This document shows positions 10,841 through 21,251 of a stretch of 51,397 nt of DNA, one piece after another. Positions within the stretch are counted from its first letter, which is position 1. Every line of letters starts with the position of its first letter. Both the position numbers and the translations under genes were made by a program. This stretch comes from Russula earlei (lineage: Eukaryota > Basidiomycota > Agaricomycetes > Russulales > Russulaceae), in contig JAGFNK010000377.1 of NCBI GenBank assembly GCA_025769875.1, positions 1 to 51,397 on the forward strand, read 5' to 3'. The notes below the pieces were generated by a model, which was given only the letters and a program-made list of their open reading frames with translations, searched no databases and had not been told where the DNA came from.

Positions 10841-10852
10841 GGTTATGGGCCC
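10841..10852 (+). promoter_or_regulatory. Copia C primer-binding site (half-tRNA type)
   Basis: GGTTATGGGCCC begins directly after the LTR. It is complementary to the anticodon arm of initiator methionine tRNA rather than to a tRNA 3' end, the arrangement known from Drosophila copia, which primes from a half-tRNA. The gag ATG at 10845 overlaps it. Confidence 0.75.
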
Positions 10853-11966
10853 TGGACCATCAGCATCAACTTCTTCCCCCCCTGTTGTGACACAGCTGCC
10901 TGCACCTGGCACCCTTGATCAATTCCCAGCAGTGATCCCCCACCTTAATATCAATGGCTCAAATTGGGCTGTGTTCACTATGAGATTCAAACAGGTCATG
11001 CAGGCCACAGATTGCTGGAGCTTCTTTGATGGAACTGGCCAGCACCCCACTGCAGCAAATCCACAGAGCCCAACTGCAGACAAGGATCTAGCCATGAAGA
11101 CTTGGGATTGAAACAATTGCATTGCTCGATTCCTGCTCTGTCAATGCCTTCCAAACTCTATTGCAGTACGTGTGGCTGATCTACCCTCCACTGAGGAATG
11201 CTGGAAGCAAGTTACCTTAGAATTTAAGATAACAAGCAAGTACACCCAAAGTGACTGGCTTCAAGTGTTCCTTGAGAGCTGATGTACCAAGGGCAGTGAT
11301 GTCCACACTTTCCAACAGGAGCTCCACACATCTGGAGTTGCCATCTCCGATGCTGAATACCAGCGCACAATCCTCTGGAGCCTCCTGGACAACTTGGCGT
11401 GTTTCGCATCCCAGCTCCTGACATCTGCTCACATATCTAACCCCACTAGTTCCATGCAAATGGACACCTTCATCACCTACATATGTGAAGAGGCTGATAG
11501 ACTTAAGAACTGCCACAGGCAAAGCCAGACAGGCTCTGGCTTGGGTAAAAAGGACCAGCAGCCTGATGAAGCTCTCGCTGCCGAAGGGTCCAATGGCATG
11601 AAGAAGCAGCACCGCAAGGGCAAGTGCCACAACTGTGGCAAATTGGGTCATTCGGTGCGTGAGTGCTGCTCCCTGAAGAAAGAGGAGAATGTGGCAGCAC
11701 AGTCAGGACCGATGTCTGGCAGTACCTCAGTACCCACTAAATCAGAAACCAAGCCAGTAGGGTCAGCAAACACCATTACCAAAGACACTGTTGAAGCAGA
11801 CAGGTTCTGGCTGGCCTAGGAGGCAGAGGATAGCATGTGCTTTCCAGGCACAGATCTGGACCCCTTCCAATCTGGAGAATCTGATGCAGCACTGGCATTG
11901 ATTGATGAGGAGTGCTCTGACTGGATGGAGATGGTGGAGGAGATGGCCATGGCATCGGTTCCATGA
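10845..11966 (+). pseudogene. Copia C gag region with CCHC knuckle
   Basis: Capsid/nucleocapsid part of the copia polyprotein. The frame opens at the ATG in the primer site (MGPGPSAST) and reads LNINGSNWAVFTMRFKQVM, typical of copia Gag (the DUF4219/UBN2 type), with a stop at about 11109. It continues through an in-frame stop near 11280 to a basic segment and the zinc knuckle CHNCGKLGHSVREC (about 11626-11667), which would bind element RNA. A stop follows near 11817 before the acidic linker. Stops such as tga at 11109 fit decay of CGA or TGG codons. The product would form virus-like particles if intact; this copy cannot make it in full. Confidence 0.8.
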
Positions 11967-13411
11967 ATGCTCACCGGCAGTGACACTCGCATCAAGCTCT
12001 ATGACTCCAGAGCTACTAGGCACATCAGCCCCTATAAGAGGGACTTCATCGGATACCACCCCCTTTCCCCTCTGGTTACACTGTTTACTGCTAATCAGCA
12101 ACAGTTCCTAGCAATTGGCATCAGCTTGCTACCAATCTTGATACTGGATGTGGGAGGATGGCGCATGCTTACACTCCAGGGGGTCCTACATGCCCCCAAG
12201 GTCACCTACACACTTGTACTCAGAGCCCTTGATAGAGAGGGCTACTGTATGGAACTGCATGATGGACTCTTAGATATTGTTGCTCTGAAAGGTGGATGGG
12301 TCATGTGCATACTGCGCACCATGCACAGACTGTACCACATTGAGTGGCACACCAGCCAAGTCCTTTCAGTTGAGCTCTTAGTTATGGAGCTACACCACTG
12401 CCTTGGCCACATCACAATTGGTAGCATGCTCAAGCTAGTCCAATCTGGAGCAGTCCACTGCATTACAGTTGACACTACATCAAAAGCAAGCAACTGCGAA
12501 GCGTGCATATTTGCTCACACGATGCACCTCCCAATCCTGAAGTTGTGACAGAGCACGCTGGCCCAACACTTCAGAGAGGAGATCAATAGAGGCCTCTGGG
12601 GCCCCGCATCCATTGCAACTAAGGGCGGCCGGAAGCACTTCATTACATTTACTGATACTGCTACTCACTATACCATGGCATTCCTCCTGACCAAAAAGTC
12701 TGAAGCCTTAGAAATGTACAAAGCTTTTGAAGCCTGGGCAATCTCCCAAGGGCACTGCACCACCATCAAAGTCCTCTGGTCCAACCGTGGAGGCAAATAC
12801 CTCAGCAGAGCCTTCGATAAGCACCTGGCTGCAGCTGGCATCGCATGCCAGCTCACCACCCACTACACACTGCAACATAACAGTATTGTGGAGCACCTCA
12901 ACCACACTCTGCTCAAGTGCATGCATGCCCTCTCTCATGAAAGTGGACTCCCGAAGTTGCTATAGGGGGAGGCACTGCAGCATGCAGTTTGGCTCAAGAA
13001 TCACACTGTGACCTGTGCACTAGACGGCCATATGCCATACAAAGCACTGCACAAGGAGCCGCCAGACCTGTCAGGACTGCACCAATGGGGTTGCAGCATA
13101 TGGGCTCATACTGGGAACAAGGGTTCCAAGCTGAATCTGAGAGTGTGTGAAGGCTGCTGGCTTGGCCTGGACACTGATGCACATGCACACAGGGTGTACT
13201 GGCCCAGCATGTAGATGGTTAGCATGGAGCACAATGTCTATTTTGTGTCTAACACACCACTTGAGGGGGAGTGAAACATCGCAGTACCAACCACAAGGAA
13301 CGAGCAGCGCATTAACAAGCCCAACCTACACAAAGTACTGGCCACACCATCACCTGCCCCCTCCAAACCAGAAGCAGACTCTGATCCTAACCTCACGCCC
13401 GAAGCACCCAA
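11967..13411 (+). pseudogene. Copia C pol part 1: protease and integrase
   Basis: The aspartic protease active site reads YDSRATRHISPYKRDF (about 12000-12048) where DSGATRHISPY is expected, so Gly has become Arg. The GAG-pre-integrase zinc site follows, with LHHCLGHI and CEAC (about 12390-12510). The integrase core includes FITFTDTATHY and LWSNRGGKY, where the second catalytic Asp is Asn (aac at 12783). The third acidic residue is kept in VEHLNHTLL (gag at 12891). Stops occur near 12546, 12963 and 13212. The frame runs to 13411, where LTR-A is inserted with TSD cccaa. An integrase with this change would not be expected to join DNA. Confidence 0.83.
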
Positions 13412-14854
13412 TGTTATGGCGTCATGGCCGTAAGAGCATTAGCTCAAGGTTCAATGGGGCCAAGTCCCTGTGACTTGGTTCAAGGGTTCAGTGGGGCTGT
13501 TACAAACCAAGGCCAAGTCCTGGCCGAAGATTGTCCTATTTTACTCAAGAAAAACCTCTCTCACTTTGCATTGCTGACTCCCTTCCATTTTCTGGGCTAT
13601 CCCTCCTGCGGTACAAGATATTGCTATTGCAAAGGCACTATAACACGACCAGGCACCAGTTTCCTAATCGGGTAATCATCGCGTGGCAGCCACATGGCCA
13701 CTCAGCCACCATGGACCCGAAACAGCGGCACAAACTCTTAGAAACTGTTGCATAAATCATCTGACGTCATCAAGGCTCCAATGACATCATGGCTGACTGA
13801 GCGACTCCACAGTGACCTCATAGGCTCACTAAGCGCTCCACAGTGACATCATAATGATGTCATCGCTCCACAATGATCAGTAATGCGCTCAGTAAGCCTG
13901 AAACTTGACACAAGCAAGTTTATGCCTCTGTAGTCCTATTGGATGGTACCAAAGAGTCTAGAATAGTCCCAGTGCTTTGTAATCGACCCTGTACACTGTA
14001 TATAAGCCCCAATGAAGCATGGCAGTCGTCAGACTGTCCATTTGTGATACTCTCATCCTCCTGGGTACTCCCCTGCGACTGCTCAGTTTAAAGTCCACTC
14101 TCGTCTTCAAGGTACTCTTCAACGACCGCCTTGTTTAAAGCCCCTCGCTACACTGGCCTCTAGCCTTCGCCTTTGTCTCTTGCAACACCTACCAGTCCCT
14201 ATCTGGTACCTCCTCGTCGTTTGGCTTGTCCTCCTGTTCAACGCCGCCTTCGCCACGTACCATCTGTTCCGACCCTTGCCCACCTGCTCCTGAGTCCTTA
14301 GTGATCAGCAGTACGTGTCTTGACAGGGGCCGGCTCAAGGAGACCGGTTCAAGGGTTTAGCGTCTCAAGGCTGAGTCAGACAATGACTCAGTCTGCAGAC
14401 AGAGTCGATCTCCTGGTTTCACAGAAGAGGAGGACTATGAGAGAGAGGCAGAGGAGGAAGAGGAACACAAGGGTTCCTTGAGGTGTGCTAAGGTCAAGCA
14501 GAGTATAGACCAGCACAAGCAAGTTATGATTTGAGAGAGTATACAGGGCAAGGGATGCGACAGGAAATGGGACAAAGCTAAGCTTGGGGCATTCCCTAGC
14601 TTCTACAGGCACTTAAATACTGTATGTAGTGAGGCTGTACAGTACCATAAGCAGAACAATAGATAAAAGATGGGTCAATAGCAAAAGTAACTCGACAATA
14701 AGTGAAACACAATAGGTGAAACACAATAGATGAAACACAATAAGTGACCATCAGCATCAAGGGATGAAATGGTAACCGAGGGAACAAGGGTGACAACAAG
14801 AGAACAATAATGAAAGAGATTATGGATGAACTAACAAGGGGTTAGATTACAACA
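13412..14854 (-). mobile_element. Solo LTR, family A (gypsy LTR), reverse, containing an LTR-B
   Basis: Reverse copy of the LTR that flanks gypsy 1 and gypsy 2, from TGTTATGGCG to GATTACAACA, with a perfect TSD cccaa (13407-13411 and 14855-14859). Its own length is about 610 bp once LTR-B (13498-14325) is removed. It shows that the gypsy family also leaves solo LTRs. Confidence 0.9.
13498..14325 (+). mobile_element. Solo LTR, family B (copy 3)
   Basis: 828 bp, TGTTACAAACC...GTCTTGACA, in the opposite orientation to the other B copies, with a perfect TSD ggggc (13493-13497 and 14326-14330). TATATAAG lies at 13999-14006 and is followed by the hairpin GGCAGTC...GACTGTCC at 14021-14039. It is nested in a solo LTR-A. 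Confidence 0.92.
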
Positions 14855-15144
14855 CCCAACCCTCCTGAATCACCTAGCCAGCACTCAATGGTTCCTTGGT
14901 ATCAGAAGATGAAGTTGAAACAAGCCTTAACAATGGCCCTTGGTGCTCTTCCCACCTCTGGAAGCCCTTGCACATCATGTGAGAACTTCATGCAGGCAAG
15001 GGCATCACATCTACTCACTGCAGTGCCTCACACATCCTGCACAGTATTTACCTGCTTGGCTCCTTCAATGCAGAGGAAGCAGGGGGAGTGTGGTCCATCG
15101 AAAATGGCCTGCCCATGCTCCTTGAAGACTTTGCAGGCCTTGAG
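14855..15144 (+). pseudogene. Copia C pol part 2: integrase-RT linker
   Basis: Continuation of the copia polyprotein after the LTR-A insertion. Near its right end one frame reads YLLGSFNAEEAGGVW and then ENGLPMLLEDFAGLE. This joins across LTR-E2 to YAYMAATADAKALKP at 16122-16172, and across the LTR-E complex to RMLTEAKCRPDWPLWEKA at 41931. That order is the usual lead-in to copia reverse transcriptase. A tga in HIM-stop-ELHAGKG (about 14980) and at least one frame change break it. Confidence 0.75.
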
Positions 15145-16121
15145 TGTCATGAACACTCTCAAAGAGTCTATTCTATTAAGCGGACTTAAAAGGAACTTAA
15201 TAAGGAACACATACAACTATTGACAAGCAAGACAACAGTGCCAAGATTGACTCCAGTTATATCTTACATAATAGTCCATTACACAGGATTGAACCCAAGA
15301 CCCTTGTTACAGAAGCTGGCTATGACCTTCTGTTGAAAGGGGATTAAACAATGAGCATTGTACACTTACAAGACAACAGTGCCAAGTTCAGCTCCAAGTC
15401 ACCTTGAAAGATAGCCCACTGCCAGGATTGAACCCAGAACCTCTAACTGACCAGACCAGATGCTCATGGCCATTGAGCTATCTGGTCTTTACTACAGTAA
15501 AGCAGTTCAACCCATATAACCACTCAACACATGAAATGAAAACTTAACCTGGAGACTCCTAAAATGGAGATCTACATGCTCAGGTTCCCAGGAGAGAGTT
15601 AACAAGGTTTACTAACTGTATTAGTAAGCCTGAAGTACAGCAAAACAACCCATAAAGTTTGCACAATGATCACATGGACTCCAAGAACTATTACTCATCA
15701 CCAAAGCCCTCCTTACTCAGCAGGTTACTAAGCATGACTGAGCATGCTTACAAAGCACCTCTGGGTGCCTTACCCATCCAGCTATTGCTATTGTGATTGA
15801 TAACAAGGTTACAGCACATCCCTTATTTAGTAGCTCTCTTGTAGTATATAAGTGCTCAATAAAGTACTGGACAGTCTCCAGACTGTCCATTTGATTTGTG
15901 GCACTCCATACACCTGGGGGTACTCCTTAAGGACTGCTCCTTCTAGTTCCACTGGCTTCCCCTCTGCATAACTACTCCACACTACCAGTAACAGTACCAC
16001 TCTGGTATCTGTTACTGCTCTGGACCCTCCTACTTGCCCATGCCATCTTAGATGTCTATCAACTTGTCTTTGAGCTCTCCCCTCACTCTTGAACTGGATT
16101 GTTCAACAGTGAGTCTTGACA
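15145..16121 (+). mobile_element. Solo LTR, subfamily E2
   Basis: 977 bp from TGTCATGAACA to GTCTTGACA with a perfect TSD ttgag (15140-15144 and 16122-16126). The right half matches LTR-E in reverse, including TATATAAG near 15845 and the hairpin GGACAGTC...GACTGTCC near 15869. The left half is different and carries two tRNA-like segments. It is a diverged relative of LTR-E and has no internal region. Confidence 0.85.
15219..15495 (-). repeat. Two tandem tRNA-like (SINE-like) segments
   Basis: Two related stretches of about 130 bp, both carrying gacaacagtgccaag and aggattgaaccca. On the minus strand each has a B-box-like GGGTTCAATCC and, upstream, an A-box-like TAGCTCAATGG or TAGCCAGCTTC, with promoter spacing typical of tRNA-derived SINEs. 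The expected acceptor and T-arm pairings do not form, so these are not tRNA genes. They lie inside LTR-E2 and may be old SINE copies or simply part of that LTR. Confidence 0.35.
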
Positions 16122-16177
16122 TTGAGTATGCCTACATGGCTGCAACTGCTGATGCCAAAGCTTTAAAGCCCCAGACA
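16122..16177 (+). pseudogene. Copia C pol fragment between two insertions
   Basis: A 56-bp island reading EYAYMAATADAKALKP in the copia frame, left between LTR-E2 (ending 16121) and the LTR-E complex (starting 16178). It continues at 41931. The left flank agaca and right flank ggatg of the LTR-E complex differ by three transitions. Taking ggatg as the true target keeps the frame (KPRMLTEAK). Confidence 0.78.
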
Positions 16178-16277
16178 TGTCAAGACTCACTGTTGAACAA
16201 TCCAGTTCAAGAGCAAGGGATAAGCTTGAAGATGAGTTGATAGATGTCCAAGACAGTGTGGGCAAGAAGTAATGTCC

Positions 16278-16865
16278 TGTCATAATCTACCCCCTTGTCG
16301 GTTCGTTTCTAACCTTTTGTTATTGTTCTTCTATGTCACCCTCGTTCTCTTGGTTACTGTTTCATCCCTTGATGTTGATAGTCCCTTATTGTTTCACCTG
16401 TTGTGTTTATTGTTCGAGTCCCTTTTGCTATTGGTTCACCTTTATCTATTGTTCCACATATAGTACTGTACAGCCTCACTACATACAGTATTTAAGTGCC
16501 TGTAGAAGCTGGGAAATGCCCCAAGCTTAGCTTTGTCCCATTTCCTGTCACATCCCTTTACCCTGTACTGTCTCTCAAATCACAACTCATGTTGTGCTGG
16601 CTTATACTCTGCTTGACTTGAGCTTGTCACAAGGAACCTTCATGTTCCTCTTCCTCCTTTGCCTCTCTCTCATCATCCTCCTCTTCTGTGAAACTAGGAG
16701 ATCAACTCTGTCTGTGGACTGAGTCATTGTCTGACTCAGCCTTGAGACGCTAAACCCTTGATCCAGTCCCTTTGAGCCAGCCCCACTGAACCCTTGAACC
16801 AAGTCACAGGGACTTGGCCCCACTGAACCCTGAGCTAACACTCTAACGGCCACAATGCTGTAACA
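16278..16865 (+). repeat. 5' LTR of gypsy 1 (family A)
   Basis: 588 bp, TGTCATAATC...GCTGTAACA. The promoter-like tatttaag is at 16489-16496. About 30 bp downstream, AAGCTTAGCTT (16523-16533) is the exact complement of the primer site after the LTR. An 8-bp-stem hairpin, CTGAGTCA...TGACTCAG, lies at 16719-16739. Short frames inside the LTR are not genes. Confidence 0.93.
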
Positions 16866-16866
16866 C

Positions 16867-16877
16867 AAGCTAAGCTT
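16867..16877 (+). promoter_or_regulatory. Gypsy 1 putative self-priming primer-binding site
   Basis: AAGCTAAGCTT starts one base after the LTR. It is the perfect 11-nt reverse complement of AAGCTTAGCTT at 16523-16533, which lies where the transcript should begin, about 30 bp after the TATA-like box. Tf1 of fission yeast primes reverse transcription by folding the first 11 nt of its mRNA onto the primer site; the same layout is seen here and in gypsy 2. I recognised no tRNA 3' end that matches the site. Confidence 0.75.
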
Positions 16878-16889
16878 CCTTACTCCATT

Positions 16890-18394
16890 CTGGAGATCAA
16901 CCTTGAATTACCATCAAACCGCTGGATCCATGTCCAACCCAGATCCTCCCCTGACCTCCCCCAACATGTTGTAAGAACTGCCACTTGGGATAGCTTCCAC
17001 ACCTTTCTCTGCTACATCACCACCGAAAACAATGAAGAACTACCCGTTGAATTTATCAACAACCATTGGTTTGAACTACAACTCAGAAGAGGACAGCTCT
17101 ACACTCACCAAGATCTAGAACTCATTAGAAACAGCCTTGGACTAGGCTACTGGAGGGAAAACGATCCTCTCTACAAACCACCTTCAGAATCAGAAGCCTC
17201 TTCTACAGAAGGCAACCCCCCTGAACCAGAGAACACTGTTTAAACTCAGACACCCTTTGAATCCCCTGCATTAGAACCAGAGGACCTCCCTGAAATCCAG
17301 GAACCCATCAAAACCCCAGAACTCGAACCACATAACCCCCCTGAACCCATTATGGCAGCCCAACCACAAATCATTGCACAAGCCCCCCAAATTGCCATAC
17401 AACCCCCTCCAGTTGCTGCTCAGGCCCCCCCAGTTGCTGTCCAAGCCCCTCCAATTGCCCTAGCCCCAGCTCCACAAGGAGCCAATGGCTCCCTTAGTGG
17501 CAAAGAACCCACAGTGCTCACAGGGAAAGAAACAAAACAAAATGCTTCATCATGGAGTTTAACTTGTACTGGGGCCTCAATGATGACAAAGCAGTAATGG
17601 TTTCACCCTTCAAACAAACAATGTTGGCCCTCTGCTACATTCAGGGAGAAAAGGTCAAAGGATGGGTCAATTCACAGGCAACTGCACTCAGGGAAAAGGT
17701 GAATAGGGCCCAAAACCCTGTCAACAGAATGGATGAAGCATTATGGAATGACTTTGTCATAGACTTCACATTTAAATTCACCAATATGGCAGAAAAGGAA
17801 GATGCCCAAGCAGCCCTTGCCAAACATGAAATGAAAGAGTCTCTGGATGACTACATTTCCACCTTTGAACAACTCTTGGCCAAATTTGGATGGCCTGAAA
17901 CTGATGTAATTGCCATCGAGAGCTTCAAGAATGGGCTCAAACGTGGACTTTACACTGCAATTCTTAATAGAGATGTCTGGCCCACCACCCTCCAGGAATG
18001 GAAGGAAGAAGCTAGAAGACAACACCGCTGCTTTATCACCATCAGAGAAAAACTCAAGGGAAGAAAAACCTTCCCCACTACAGAACACAAGACCCACCAC
18101 CCTGACCAAATGCAAGTAGATGCCACCAAGTCCAATTTTAAGAAACTCACCAAAGAAGAAAGAAAACAACTAGCCAAAGAAGGGCTCTGCTTCTGTTGCA
18201 GGGAAAAAGGCCATCTTAGCAAGGAATGCCCCAAAAACACGACCCCCACTACCTCCAAAGCACACACCACTGAACCAACCCCAGAACTGCCCAAGGAGGA
18301 AGAAGCCTCCACTATGGTGGCCTGAATGAAAGCACTGCCAGAAGAGGACAGAGCCAAACTCTAGGACCTCATCCTCAAAGAGGATTTTCTCTAG
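16890..18394 (+). pseudogene. Gypsy 1 gag (capsid, CCHC nucleocapsid)
   Basis: The frame is open from LEINLELPSNRWI (16890) with no in-frame ATG before MAAQPQ (17352). The upstream ~150 codons match gypsy 2 closely at protein level, so they are probably translated. Order: a conserved N-terminal domain (FINNHWFELQLRRGQ), an acidic/proline-rich linker with repeated QAPP-type units (about 17355-17480), a retrotransposon Gag core (MEFNLYWGLNDDKAV from 17552, ESLDDYISTFEQLL), and the zinc knuckle CFCCREKGHLSKEC (about 18190-18232). Breaks: taa near 17239, a frameshift near 17545 and tga at 18323. The gag frame ends at tag 18392-18394, at the same place as in gypsy 2. Intact Gag would assemble the particle and bind RNA. 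Confidence 0.85.
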
Positions 18395-18990
18395 GCCAAG
18401 GTACAATGGTTGGTACTGAGGCCCACATAGATACCATTGTTCAACATAAAGAAAACTCAATGAAAGTTCCTTTTATGATTACAACAAATGGAAAGACTGG
18501 CCAAGCGCTCCTAGACAGTGGAGCAATGGAAAACTTCATCAGCCAAGGAATCGTGAGAAAACTACAAATCCCACTTCGAACCCTCAAAACCCCCAGACCC
18601 ATCATCAATGTAGATGGCACCAGTAACCAGGGCGGAGCACTAACTCATTACGCCCACATAGCCATGTGACACGGACCCACCACACAACTCCTCACCTTTT
18701 ATGTCACAAATTTAGGAGAAGACAGGATGATCCTGGGCTACCCCTTCCTAAAAGCGTTAAACCCCCTTGTTAATTGGAGCACTGGTCGCCTTAGAAACCA
18801 CTTAGGGGTTCTTCTCACCCCTGTGTCACCAACGAACCTGCCAAAAGTTCGAATTGCACAGATAAGAACAACCATTATTCCCCCCAAATATTCATGACAT
18901 CAGAAGGTCTTCTCAGAAGAAGCAGCCAAGCAGCTCCCACCTAGTTGAGGAGAACTTGACTTCAGGATCACCTTGAAACCCAACACCCCC
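18395..18990 (+). pseudogene. Gypsy 1 pol: aspartic protease
   Basis: Pol continues in the -1 frame relative to gag. The active site reads ALLDSGAMENFIS (catalytic Asp at about 18514), with DSGA intact; gypsy 2 has DSGATENF. Hydrophobic strands and a second conserved block follow (MILGYPFL, about 18726-18752), as in retropepsins. tga at about 18667 and other stops near 18897 break the frame. The protease would cleave the polyprotein during particle maturation. Confidence 0.8.
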
Positions 18991-19842
18991 AAGTTCCTTG
19001 ATTGTCAAACTTACCCCCTCCCCCAGAATGAAAAACAAGAACTATCAAGACAGATACAGGAAGACCTGGCCAAAGGTTTCATCAAGGATGGCATCTCAGA
19101 CTTTGTATCTCCTGTCTTTGTCCAGAAAAAGGATGGTACTGCTCCATGAATGGTGGTAGATTATCGAAAACTCAATAACACCACTGTCCCGGATTATCAT
19201 GCTTTGCCCAACATGGAAGAACAGCTACACCATCTAAGGGGCAAAAACACCTTCAGCAAATTTGATGTCAGAGCTGGCTACAATAATATCCTAATCCACC
19301 CAGAGGACCGGCACAAAGGAGCCTTCAAAACCCAATTTGGCACATTCATCCTCATGGTAATGGGTTTTGGCTTCACCAATGCCCCAGCAGCTTTTCAACA
19401 AGCAATGAACCACACCCTCCAACCTTGGCTCCTCAAGTACCCTGAAAACACCTGCAACTATTTAGATGATGTGGCAATAGCCACAGGTCTAGGGGAAGAG
19501 CAACTTCACCAACAAATTACACATGAGTTCCTCAACCTACTCAAAAGGGATTCCTACTTTTTCAAGGCATCAAAATGTGCCTTTGAACAATGTGAAATTG
19601 ACTTCTTGGGTTTCCGAATCAACCAAGGAACCCTCAACATCGACCCAGTCAAAATGGACAGCCTCAAGAACTGGCCAAGACCCCCAAATAACCTAAAACA
19701 GGTACAACAAGTCATGGGGGCCTTCAACTATCAATGACCATTCATCCAAGATTTTGCTAAAATCGCTCACCCCATTTTTTCCACCATCAAGAAGGGAACC
19801 CCCTTTCTTTGGACCCCAGAAGCAACCACTGCCCTGGAAACC
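18991..19842 (+). pseudogene. Gypsy 1 pol: reverse transcriptase
   Basis: RNA-dependent DNA polymerase region. Motifs in order: the lead-in FVQKKDGTAP (about 19117), VVDYRKLNNTTVPD, FSKFDVRAGYNNILIHPED (motif A, first catalytic Asp), TQFGTFILMVMGFGFTNAP (motif B), and NYLDDVAIATG (19456-19488), so the catalytic YLDD box is intact, unlike gypsy 2. The thumb region ends near VQQVMGAFNYQ. Stops are tga at 19147 (gypsy 2 has cga) and tga at 19735 (gypsy 2 has tgg), both simple transitions. Confidence 0.88.
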
Positions 19843-20380
19843 TTGATATCCACAGTCTGTGATGACCTGGAACTTTACACTGCCAACCCAGACCTCCCAT
19901 ATGAACTAGAAACTGATGCATCACAATTTGCCACTGGAGCAATCCTATTCCAAAAGGACTCAAGGGGAAAGAGAAAAATGATTGGAAACATGTCACATGC
20001 ATTCAACGAAGCAGAAAGGAACTACCCCAGTTTGGGATAGGGAGTTCCTAGCCTTGATCCTCGTGCTCCAACACTGGCAATACTTACTAGTCAGAACCAA
20101 ACATCCCATTAGAATCTTCACAGATCATGCCAACCTAGCCCATTATCGACTTCCCCATAAAATTAATATTAATCGAAGAATTGCAGGGTACATCTCCACA
20201 CTTGCGGACTACCACTTCGAGATCCATCACAAACTGGGAATCTCCAACCATGCAGACACACTCTCACAACAACCAGACCACAATGACAGATCAGGAGACA
20301 ATCAAAACATTATGGCACTTCCTGACAAGCTCTTCATCCGAACACTCCACACCAAATATCTATATGAACAAATACTGAAG
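19843..20380 (+). pseudogene. Gypsy 1 pol: RNase H
   Basis: Removes RNA from the cDNA hybrid. The domain opens with YELETDASQFATGAILFQ, which contains the first acidic residue, and AFNEAERNYP. One extra C near 20028-20032, compared with gypsy 2, shifts the frame before WDREFLALILVLQHW. FTDHANLAHYR and the terminal block HKLGISNHADTLSQ follow. Order and spacing match Ty3/gypsy RNase H. Confidence 0.83.
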
Positions 20381-21251
20381 GAACAGAAGAACCGCCAATC
20401 TGATCTACTTATGTGGAAAATCAAACATAACCTTCAAGAAGAAGACAGCGTGCTGTTCAAAGACAGAAAATTAGTGGTGCCATATCAAGAACCCCTTTTA
20501 CAAAAAATCTTACACGTCTACCATGATAGCATCCTCAGCGGACATACAGGAAATGCCCAGACTCTATACTCAATCCAAGAATCCTTTTGGTGGCCTAAAA
20601 TGGGCTACTTCATCCGAGACTACATCCGAGGCTGTGCCACCTGCCAAGCCAACAAGTCCTCCACACACCCCACTTGACCCCCAATTTACCCTATCCCCCC
20701 AGAATTCCAAAAACCATTCCAAACCCTAACTATTGATTGGATTGTTGACCTTCCTCTATCAGAGGGGTACAACACCATCATGACCATCACAGACCACGAT
20801 TCGACCAAGGCAGTGATATTCATACCTTGCCATAAAGATATGGGAACCCTGGAAATGGCTAAGTTATTCTTACAATATGCCTTCCCATGGACAGGAGTCC
20901 CTTCCAAAATCATTTCTGACCACAACCCCTGTTTTACCTCCAAACTGTTTCAAGAAGTTTCCTGAATCCTCGGAATAAACCAAAACTTAAGCACAGCTTA
21001 TCACCCTCAAACTGATGGACAATCAGAAAGAACCAACCAAACTTTGGAAATGTATCTTCGCATCTATACTGGGGAAAAACAACAGGAGTGGGCGCACTGG
21101 CTCCCTATAGCACAATATCACTTCAATGCCCACAAATCCACAACTACAAAGAAAACCCCCTACAAGCTCCTCATTGGTTTCAACCCTCAGGGACTTGGTA
21201 CCCAACTCAAGTCCAAGTTCCCCGGAATCCAAGAACAACTTCAAGTGTTAA
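20381..21251 (+). pseudogene. Gypsy 1 pol: integrase, N-terminal and core domains
   Basis: The HHCC zinc domain reads YHDSILSGHTGN...CATCQANK (about 20519-20660). A tga at 20677 is followed by the catalytic core, with Asp in TIDWIVDLPL (about 20730), Asp in IISDHN (about 20910) and Glu in DGQSERTNQ (about 21014-21040). The D-D-E residues are present, but tga at 20963 (gypsy 2 has cga) interrupts the frame. The core ends at 21251, where Harbinger has inserted; the rest is at 29570-30078. Confidence 0.87.

Noticed and set aside
15413..15495. Functional tRNA gene on the minus strand
   Set aside because: A-box and B-box words are present, but acceptor and T stems do not pair and the segment has a tandem, equally defective sister; kept only as SINE-like.
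16272..16530. Short hydrophobic open frames at LTR-A starts (also 33588-33841, 44683-44956 and reverse copies)
   Set aside because: They repeat wherever LTR-A occurs, in whichever orientation, and cross the LTR border or promoter; they are LTR sequence, not membrane-protein genes.
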